Origin: Diphasiastrum complanatum
Taxonomy: Eukaryota; Streptophyta; Lycopodiopsida; Lycopodiales; Lycopodiaceae
DNA length: 64,000 nucleotides
Assembly: GCA_029204225.1 (NCBI GenBank)
Contig: CM055112.1
Location: forward strand, 26,798,118 to 26,862,117
Direction: 5' to 3'
The position numbers and the translations under genes were made by a program. The notes beneath the pieces are model-generated. The model saw only the letters and a list, made by a program, of their open reading frames with translations, was not told the origin of the DNA and ran no database searches. Shown here one piece after another: positions 58,701 to 64,000 of the stretch; the first letter of the stretch is position 1, and each line of letters begins with the position of its first letter.

Positions 58701-61218
58701 ATGATAATGAGTTTGAGGGTCCTCTAGCTGATAAAAATGGTGTCATAAATATTGCCAAAGATATTGCTTGGGCCTTTCTTCTAGTTTTTTAGGATTTAAT
58801 AATATTTTGTAAGCCCCACATTGAGGCCAATGTTTTTTCAAGTGAGGGAGAATTACTTGGGCTTCCATTTGGTATTTATACTTGTAGAACAATATTTTGA
58901 ATTTTTTTTATCACGTCCGTTGGCTGAGTTGATTCCAAACTACAGTATGTCATTCTACAATGTCCTCTCCCCTTTAAGAAGCGATGTCCCAATTGATATG
59001 AGTACTCTCCAACTTTTTAATCTTGAGGGGAGCGTTAGCTAAGCTTGCAAGTTGCTCCCACGTGGAATTTCAAGGAGGATAACCCCTCAACAAAATCGAT
59101 GGGCTGAGTTGATGGAAGGATTTAACATGAAAACATGGTATCAAAAGGGCAAACAAATTTGGTTAATGATGCATGATCTTGTATCCTGTATCAGATGAGC
59201 TTTATTGTAGTAGGCAGTGATCTCATAAAGGAGCTTATAGAAGCTGCACAAGGGTCCACTCTTGATTAGCTTCCAATGGTAAACTACAATCAATGGTATT
59301 TCATTCCTACTTTGACATATATGGTTTTGAGACATCATCTTTAGTATATGTGCTACTGTAATGGTTTCTACATTTTGGCATTAACATTCTATTTGTACAA
59401 ACACTGAGGGCAATGTCTATTTGGGGAGGAGGGAGAACTTTGGGCATTTATACATAGCACTCCACGTAGTAATTCAGGCACTTGGACCCCTATTTGACAT
59501 GGTCTGGTAGTTGGACACATATTATTGGGTCTCTGGGTAGTATTGGGTCCTACCAGCAGGGCATTGACCTTCCAGGTGGGTGCTGACCTCTAGCCCTAAC
59601 TTGTGCATCCTCCAACAAGCATAAATGGGTAATATGATGCCCATCCCTGATGAATGATTGTTTACTGTTCTAAAGATAGCTTGAATTTGGTGACTTGTGT
59701 GGAAGATGTCTTAGCATAGCTAGATCAGATACTTATGGGCGACTATTGTTCTCCATACACTTTATGATGGACTTCAATGAGTATCTTGTTTACTTGCAAT
59801 CTTGTTTTTCTTGTCTCTATTATCCGTGAGGTGCAATTGTTGTTTTGGTTAAAGCTCATTTATATTGGCTGAGCATGAGGAACGACTTGTACTTGCTCTT
59901 CCGAACCAGCTGCTTTTATAGCAAGAACAGGTATTCTGGAGTAAAGCACGAAGACTCTTGCAACACTCGCTTATTCCTCATCGACAATGGATTGGTATAT
60001 CCATTGACTCTATTATGTCGGTCACCCCGTACCTAGAAAGGTTTTGATACACACATGATGGTTATTAGTGTGTCCAAGTTGTTCTTTAGATATTTTTGAT
60101 TGCATACATTCTCAAAGTCCATTTTGACAGACTAGAGACACCAAGCTTGCTATTGATATTAATTCTTCTTATTCATATGTTGATGGGCACAACTTCTCAT
60201 TTAAAAGTTTATTCTTAATTTGAAGTTGTTAACAACATTCAGTGGGATATGTGAGGTAGTGTTTTACTCCTATGAATAAGGATTGGAATTAGCACCTTTG
60301 TTTGGTAGAGTATAACTACCCCAATTCACTTAGCAACAATACATCTGTGACACCATAGATACTCTCATATACTACTGGTATGAAAAAACTTCCAGATGAT
60401 ACTCTTGGTATTATTTACTTGAATCGTATTCTGCATCTAGTTAGAGTGACCAGTTAAATGGCTTGATTGTCTGTATGACATTATAAAACTTTAAAAGATT
60501 TCACTGAAGCAGTTGTGCAACTCATTAGTATATACATAAAATTCATCTTGCATCCAAGCCTGTTGTTTGTATTTTATAAATCAGGTAATCATCGACTCGT
60601 TTAACATTTATTCCAAGAACTGGTGTATCACTTCATTAAAAGAACTGTACAGGAGTTTGAGATAAGTCAAAGCAGAGACTGTGAACTTGAACTTCTAGTT
60701 GACATTGTGGTCTGCAGGCGACTGGTACAGTTTCTGGAACAAGTGAAGGAAGAAGAACTTGTGATTGATCAGAACATTTTTTTTGACAAGGTAGTGCTTT
60801 CTGATCGAGTTTAAAGGAAGCATGGCGGGACTCATTTTTGCTTTTTCCTTTTGGTTTTTGACATGAGTAATGTTGATCAAGTTTAATGCCATACTTCCAA
60901 ATTATACAAGTTTAAAAGGATGCTGGTCTTTTGAAGTGTGATGCAGCAGATGAAGCTAATCAATGCAAATGTTTTTGTGAAGATCTTTTTGCACATTGCA
61001 AATGGTGGAGCGGATACGACAACGATGGTTCCTGAGAAGTGGGGTGATGGTTTTGCAATGCTAGATGCTATGAGATCTCTGGGTTTCCATCCATCCAGAA
61101 TGTGTCTGGAGGTTCTTCTAGACTGTTGTGCTACAATGAAGGACTCAAAACGTGCTCAGCTGGTCATTGCAGAGATGGAGAAGGAACAAATCGAACCTAA
61201 CATTCTTACAATGATAAG
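34684..61218 (+). CDS. P-class pentatricopeptide repeat protein gene (13 exons placed, 5' partial)
   Basis: Joining 34684-34745, 34979-35632, 37078-37145, 37247-37354, 37849-37962, 41429-41524, 44124-44222, 46163-46291, 51048-51152, 55159-55365, 55895-56052, 60718-60790 and 60947-61218 gives about 715 codons. There is no internal stop, and all introns are GT-AG with matching phases. The protein is a chain of roughly 35-residue PPRs, clearest in exons 6-9: AFDLFTSMLKMGVQPSVDTY, then LEKIFTLLAEMKHSGMEPTT, then RLDSALHVLNEMESDNLMPD, then LFDDMQIRGIKPSEGVY. Flanking exons hold weaker repeats. P-class PPR proteins bind single-stranded RNA, one base per repeat, usually in mitochondria or chloroplasts, for RNA stability, splicing or translation. 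The E/DYW editing tail is not seen. The layout recalls the Arabidopsis mitochondrial PPR group around At4g04790/At4g21880 (from memory, unverified). The N-terminus with any transit peptide lies upstream and was not found. The end is unresolved: a 2-base phase is left at 61218, and AG|A GCA ATT TTC TGA at 61629-61641 could close it. Confidence 0.8.
34979..35632 (+). CDS. PPR gene, exon 2 (largest)
   Basis: 218 codons, acceptor AAATCAG, donor GTACTT at 35633, ends phase 1. Contains a Lys/Arg-rich patch (RDLLRKRRMKVKEM) and degenerate repeats such as GRPMLEQMIKMGVDPIEVYT and NHLHVMRLKGLTPRSDTY. The GTG at 34981 is not a start. Confidence 0.8.
37078..37145 (+). CDS. PPR gene, exon 3
   Basis: Acceptor CAAACAG, donor GTATTC. 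Joins to give KDFGVNASQLSEYLTG and ends HGITRGSK in phase 0. Confidence 0.75.
37247..37354 (+). CDS. PPR gene, exon 4
   Basis: 36 codons, acceptor TTTGCAG, donor GTAAGT. One repeat: FDDTVNIFRELVESFKLEPT then LEAYKALIKYSCQQGE. Confidence 0.85.
37849..37962 (+). CDS. PPR gene, exon 5
   Basis: 38 codons, acceptor TGTGCAG, donor GTTAGT. One repeat: IYRGLDFIKEMSQKGLELAP then FNPFLLRLVHEKL. Confidence 0.8.
38296..39064. mobile_element. hAT-like foldback (MITE) with 8-bp target duplication
   Basis: GTTTGAAC flanks it exactly on both sides (38288-38295 and 39065-39072). Ends are CATAG...CTATG, fitting the hAT terminal rule (A at 2, G at 5). Inside, 38421-38478 (GGCAATATGGGTATC... through TGCAGGTTGCCGG) is repeated inverted at about 38900-38962, and CGGTACCGCGGATC words occur near both ends. 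The centre (38590-38700) is G/C-rich with poly-G and poly-C runs. No transposase. Confidence 0.75.
40558..40590. repeat. Perfect 33-bp palindrome
   Basis: Arms of 16 bp (AAATAATGGACAATTA and its complement) around a single T. In the intron it could form a hairpin; no function is evident. Confidence 0.9.
41429..41524 (+). CDS. PPR gene, exon 6
   Basis: 32 codons, acceptor GGTGCAG, donor GTAAGT. A textbook P-type repeat: MLKMGVQPSVDTYNFLIRAC. Confidence 0.9.
41525..44123 (+). other. Intron 6 of the PPR gene (2.6 kb)
   Basis: AT-rich. Open frames at 41878-42922 encode only hydrophobic low-information peptides and are probably chance. No repeat boundaries seen. Confidence 0.5.
44124..44222 (+). 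CDS. PPR gene, exon 7
   Basis: 33 codons, acceptor GTTGCAG, donor GTATTG. Repeat with EMKHSGMEPTTVTYNAVIHA. Confidence 0.9.
44223..46162 (+). other. Intron 7 of the PPR gene (1.9 kb)
   Basis: No gene. Short frames only. Confidence 0.5.
46163..46291 (+). CDS. PPR gene, exon 8
   Basis: 43 codons, acceptor AATACAG, donor GTAAGT. Repeat: RLDSALHVLNEMESDNLMPD, ADTYKELINACSSQKDCEKA. Confidence 0.9.
48560..48960 (+). pseudogene. Ty3-like zinc knuckle and protease remnant
   Basis: Frame 48610-48858 has a basic stretch (KQKKRRSRKKAKK) and a CCHC knuckle CFICNEPGHVMKFC (C-x2-C-x4-H-x4-C). After a frameshift at about 48857, VNILVDNGSISHNFINCRF gives the retropepsin start, with D-N-G-S in place of D-S-G-[AS]. 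A TGA follows at about 48933. Capsid and pol are absent. Confidence 0.65.
48985..49110. repeat. Intron repeat related to 52200-52310
   Basis: Shares with 52200-52310 a run of similar blocks: a bcgatc/ggaat word, ggctttccc/gggtttccc, a T-rich run and CAATATGG(A/G)TATC. Non-coding. Confidence 0.5.
49405..49848 (+). repeat. Copia-type LTR (family shared with 63541-63948)
   Basis: TGTTAGCAC start after the purine-rich tract (49387-49404). TATA-like GCTATAAATAGGG near 49690. Followed by ACTTGGTATCAGAGC (primer site 49849-49860). From 49465 on it matches 63541 onward closely, apart from an indel of about 27 bp and scattered changes. Confidence 0.7.
49849..49860 (+). promoter_or_regulatory. Primer-binding site TGGTATCAGAGC
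   Basis: Initiator tRNA-Met type primer site after the LTR at 49405-49848. Confidence 0.8.
50100..50400 (+). repeat. Four ~80-bp imperfect repeats in an LTR-element leader
   Basis: A word like TTTGCAGGCTGTCCAGCGCCC recurs at about 50128, 50212, 50296 and 50372, each with a C/T-rich spacer. They lie downstream of the primer site, in the untranslated leader. The overlapping open frames are repeat-driven. Confidence 0.6.
51048..51152 (+). CDS. PPR gene, exon 9
   Basis: 35 codons, acceptor TGTGTAG, donor GTAAGA. Exactly one repeat length: LFDDMQIRGIKPSEGVYCAL ending NLEQAVK. Confidence 0.9.
51153..55158 (+). other. Intron 9 of the PPR gene (4.0 kb)
   Basis: Contains a related set of direct repeats (52055-52780) and a minus-strand primer-site-like GTATCAGAGC (complement of 52996-53006). 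Minus-strand frames at 53754-54540 have no motif I recognise. Confidence 0.5.
52055..52780. repeat. Degenerate direct repeats
   Basis: The phrase gtatgatattgcttagg...gctatttgg(c/t)tgtgg...gatatcac occurs at about 52070-52140 and 52680-52760, with a partial copy at 52605-52660. The segment 52200-52310 is related to 48985-49110. Confidence 0.55.
55159..55365 (+). CDS. PPR gene, exon 10
   Basis: 69 codons, ends phase 0 at donor GTGAGT. Acceptor TTTGTAGAG (an alternative AG three bases earlier would change the junction). Reads LDALWQIMKKAEKNGTN, then HEAYALLEDIQNGGKMPEPF. Confidence 0.8.
55895..56052 (+). CDS. PPR gene, exon 11
   Basis: Acceptor TGGACAG; donor GTGGGT at 56053 chosen over GTGAGC at 56043 because only the former gives a phase (2) that keeps exon 12 open. 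Reads AAVGRSGDLDGMFKLFEVSK and ends ESCILHGELR. Confidence 0.75.
57018..57256 (+). repeat. Probable short LTR with primer site
   Basis: TGTCGGGTACCC start, TATA-like AGTATATATAGGG at about 57075, then ACTTGGTATCAGAGC (primer site 57259-57270). It shares the sequence around the primer site with the LTR at 49405 but is otherwise different. Purine-rich boxes at 58843 and 59415, each followed by TTGGGC, could mark a 3' end, but no second LTR was found. Confidence 0.45.
57259..57270 (+). promoter_or_regulatory. Primer-binding site TGGTATCAGAGC
   Basis: Initiator tRNA-Met type site after the 57018 LTR. Confidence 0.7.
60718..60790 (+). CDS. PPR gene, exon 12
   Basis: Acceptor TCTGCAG, donor GTAGTG. 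The first base completes an Arg codon, giving GELRRLVQFLEQVKEEELV and ending NIFFDK. Confidence 0.8.
60947..61218 (+). CDS. PPR gene, exon 13
   Basis: Acceptor GATGCAG (or the next CAG, one codon shorter); donor GTGAGT at 61219; ends phase 2. Contains two repeat-like units: GFAMLDAMRSLGFHPSRMCL and AQLVIAEMEKEQIEPN. Confidence 0.8.
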
Positions 61219-61628
61219 GTGAGTGACTTTCTCAGTGAGAAAGGACTACTGTGATAGACTTACTTTGTCAATCTTTTAAAATTTGTTTCCAGAATTTCTA
61301 GATAGCTTTTGGCATATCATTATCTAGTTTATGATGGTAGAATCTCGTACCAAGCTGGCGCTAATCTTTATATTCCAAACATGGTGAGCTTTCAGAATTT
61401 TTGAACTGTTTTGATCAGAAAACTTGATTGGTCGTCTTTTATAGCCATACATTGAATGAAGTGGAAATTCATGAAGATAACGACATACTGCGTCTCACCG
61501 CTTGAAAGGAATGCTGGCCTAGTTTTTTTGTTTTTCGGTACCCAGTTCCACAAGTTCATTAACAGTAGTCCATGAAACTCTATGCAAGATATAAGTGATA
61601 GGTGCACAATGTTCTGGAACACGTGCAG

Positions 61629-61641
61629 AGCAATTTTCTGA
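61629..61641 (+). CDS. Possible terminal exon of the PPR gene
   Basis: Acceptor ACGTGCAG followed by A GCA ATT TTC TGA would complete the phase left by exon 13 and end the protein in RAIF. Very short, so only a suggestion; the true end may lie further on. Confidence 0.25.
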
Positions 61642-63540
61642 AATGCTACAGGAATTTTTCACAAATTTGTTCTTGAATGTTGTACCAAACATATTTGATC
61701 AATGAAATTTTTTGTTGGCTTTGATAAGATAGTGAAAAAAAAATGCTTGGTAGAAAAGTTTAGCTTTATAATAATGTTTAGTGGCTAAAATTGAACTTCA
61801 AAGTTCAATAATCAATTAATTGGTTATCTGGAGTCTGTACTCTATGATATGTATTAATTAGTACATACTACATGAATGTTTGCTGGTTTTTATACCCCAA
61901 CTTATACTAGCCTTGAGATTTGTACCTGTACAATATTTTTGTGATTACTATTACTCTTTATTCCCTTTGGTTCTTGCCATGAAAAGAATTTCTTTGTATT
62001 GAATGATGACAAGAAGACAAGGATTGCATTCATGCATGAAATGGTGGTTTTTGTAGAGCATCCTCTACAAAAAGACTCTCAAGAGTCTCCTACAATGAAC
62101 TCTTCAAGGAATAGAATCATCACTGTCAAATCACTAGGGCACTATCCTACCTCTAGAATAGTGGTAGGACTGGGCTCTTAGGGCTGCGACTACACCTAGG
62201 GCACCCTACCAAGAGGCTCCATTTGATCTGTCAATAAACAACAGCTTAAAATTTGGTTTTGAGTGGCCCAACAACATGACCCTAAGTAATTATGATGGTG
62301 CAAGGAGAGGGAAGAAAGTTTTGAGGCCATAATTGCAGATAGTAAGAGCTGAATTTGCAAATTCAAGCTGAGAAGAAGTGGGAGGATGTTTAGAGCGTGA
62401 AAAAGCTTTCTGAATTTTTTTTGAAAAATTTCATCATAGTCGCCTTTGGCTCAGTCTCGAATGGATTCGCAGAGGGGGAGGGAAGGCTTATCTATAGATT
62501 TTTTGGGCCAGAATTTGCAAACTTCAAAACTTCTCAATTGGTGTGCCCACGAATTCCTGATGGCTTTAGTAGCTGTGTATTGTTAGGGATTGCAACCGTG
62601 TCAACAATACCCTCGTGTGTCAATTGCATGTCCTCCTACTGATAAATTCAATGTATGAAAAAATTGCTAGGGAGATTTCACAAAATGTAATTCTTTAATG
62701 GAAAACTTTAAAATGCGTGTGTTGAAGAAGCTACTCGAAACGGGGATGCCAAGTAGAACCCACAAAAATGCATAAGCTGAGTAAGTAGCCTCAAGGTATA
62801 AACACCAAAATAGTTCAGAAGGTGGAAAAATATCAACAGAACTAGCATCAATTTATGTGGCCGTCTGCAATCCTTAGTGTGATGATGTATTCTATTTTAT
62901 ATTGCGAATAAGATATGTACAACACTTCTTTATGGAGTATAAATAGCTAACAACATTTAGCTTGATAACCTTTACTATCCAGGATATGTAAGTGTGTGAG
63001 CTTTATTTTTGCAACTTTCATATAGTAACCAGTGTAAAACTATTAGCTCTAAGTAGTTATACCACCTAATCTAGACACATGTAACATCCATTGATGGTGA
63101 AATTACCATAAAGGATAAAACTTACAGCTATTTGATTGCCTGCATTCTTACTCCATGCTCACCCTACAAGTCCATGTGATCAAGGTGTAGCTGATTAAAC
63201 CATGGGGTAACTATCTTTTGTTTCCTACATATTATACCTATCTATCTCGATTCTCGACCACTACTCTTTACAAAGCCAACTTCCTCACCTCTGCTCTTCA
63301 CCAAGGTGCCTCTCTCTCTTTTCCATCCCAATCAGGAGCCCAACCTTTAACTTTCAGGAGTGTTGCATCTTCCATGGGGCCATGACTCGTAAAGGTGATC
63401 TTTAAATTCTGAGGTCTTGCCTTTAGATTCTAAGGGCACTGCCTTCAGTCACTAGGGTTTTGGCTTTGTGATTGATGTGGATCCTATCTATCAAGATTTG
63501 AGAGTGACGTCCTGAGGTGTGTTAAGGGATGTTCTTTAAA
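61642..63540. other. 3' flank, no gene recognised
   Basis: AT-rich sequence with short frames only. A C/T-rich run near 63230-63330 and TATA-like words do not define a gene. Confidence 0.3.
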
Positions 63541-63948
63541 GTTATGGACTCCGCTCATTACATTCGCCACGTCCATTTACATTTACTTTACTTTATGCAT
63601 AAGCAGGCCTTGGGCCCTTTTTTATTCATTATTGACACTTAGACTATATGGTTGGCCTTGGGCCTTATTATTCATTGTTTGGACATTTGGACATGTTACT
63701 TGATAGTGGGGGCCTTCTTGGAGGGCACACTATCATCCCTCCCAGTTGGGCCCTAACCACTAGAAGCTTTCTTTTAGGGCTTCCTCTAGGCTATAAGTAG
63801 GGAATCTATGTCATTTGTTACTCAGCTGATGATATTGATCTCTCTCTTTAGTCTCAATCTCTCTCTTTCCTGCTTTCTAGGGTTAAGTCTTGCTTATTTG
63901 ATGCTTTCATAGCTTAGCTCTAGGTCAATTGTGGCTTCATTCGTAACT
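63541..63948 (+). repeat. Second copy of the 49.4-kb LTR family
   Basis: Matches 49465-49848 closely, with an extra block of about 27 bp around 63753-63779, a TATA-like GCTATAAGTAGGG at about 63793 and the same end before ACTTGGTATCAGAGC. The element's internal region would begin at the window edge. Confidence 0.8.
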
Positions 63949-63960
63949 TGGTATCAGAGC
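63949..63960 (+). promoter_or_regulatory. Primer-binding site TGGTATCAGAGC
   Basis: Follows the LTR at 63541-63948; an LTR element runs out of the window here. Confidence 0.8.
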
Positions 63961-64000
63961 ACTTTCCTGTGCACCAACGCCCTACTAACCCATCACTTTC

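Larger units (their letters stand above)
56053..60717 (+). other. Intron 11 of the PPR gene (4.7 kb)
   Basis: Contains an LTR/primer-site pair at 57018-57270, low-information frames to 59042, and two purine-rich boxes (about 58843 and 59415). No gag or pol motif. Confidence 0.5.

Noticed and set aside
49405-63960. A single 14-kb LTR retrotransposon between the two related LTRs
   Set aside because: Five or more PPR exons in correct phase lie between them, so they are separate insertions.

Overview
The window is nuclear DNA of a land plant with a large, transposon-rich genome. Evidence: GT-AG introns of up to 4.8 kb, a pentatricopeptide-repeat (PPR) gene, Ty1/Copia and Ty3 remnants whose primer sites match plant initiator tRNA-Met, a DUF659/BED-type hAT transposase, and very long GA microsatellites. 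The LINE types (an R2-like element with a restriction-enzyme-like endonuclease, and an RRM-type ORF1) fit a fern, lycophyte, bryophyte or gymnosperm better than a typical angiosperm. That placement is an inference from memory of element families and I hold it weakly. I saw no bacterial, organellar or CRISPR content.

Layout. 1-13.5 kb is a graveyard of LTR retrotransposons: a doubled Ty3 gag (minus, 1.4-2.85 kb), a Copia gag (minus, 3.5-4.2 kb), a Copia integrase/RT piece (plus, 4.9-5.7 kb), then a long Ty3-like element (plus, 6.7-13.5 kb). In the last of these, gag knuckles, protease, RNase H and integrase are followed by about 3 kb of unrecognised frames, a polypurine tract and a probable 3' LTR. 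14.3-17.25 kb holds a decayed R2-like LINE on the minus strand. 17.9-18.3 kb is a Ty3 integrase scrap, and 19-22.3 kb is mostly unassigned.

22.35-33.04 kb looks like one composite. A hAT transposase gene starts just inside a GC-rich end. It is cut by LINE material on the minus strand (an ORF1-only element and an ORF2 3' fragment, both with CT microsatellite tails). Next come an array of roughly 360-bp repeats, a short Copia element (28021-30795) inserted in that array, a 112-bp tandem repeat, and a second GC-rich end. A minus-strand Copia fragment follows at 33.1-34.1 kb.

34.68-61.2 kb is the one apparently intact host gene: a P-class PPR gene on the plus strand. Thirteen exons could be joined with compatible phases and no internal stop, giving about 715 codons; the 5' end and probably the last exon are missing or unresolved. 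Its introns carry a hAT-like foldback element with an 8-bp target duplication, Ty3 gag/protease debris, and several LTR/primer-site pairs. The same LTR family found in one intron recurs at the right end of the window.

The most distinctive signals are the R2-like element, the LINE pair whose tails appear to account for the giant GA tracts, the 3'-end stem-loop shared by these LINEs, the Copia derivative with an in-frame gag-RNase H fusion, and the nested hAT composite. All gene calls rest on reading motifs by eye; no database comparison was possible.
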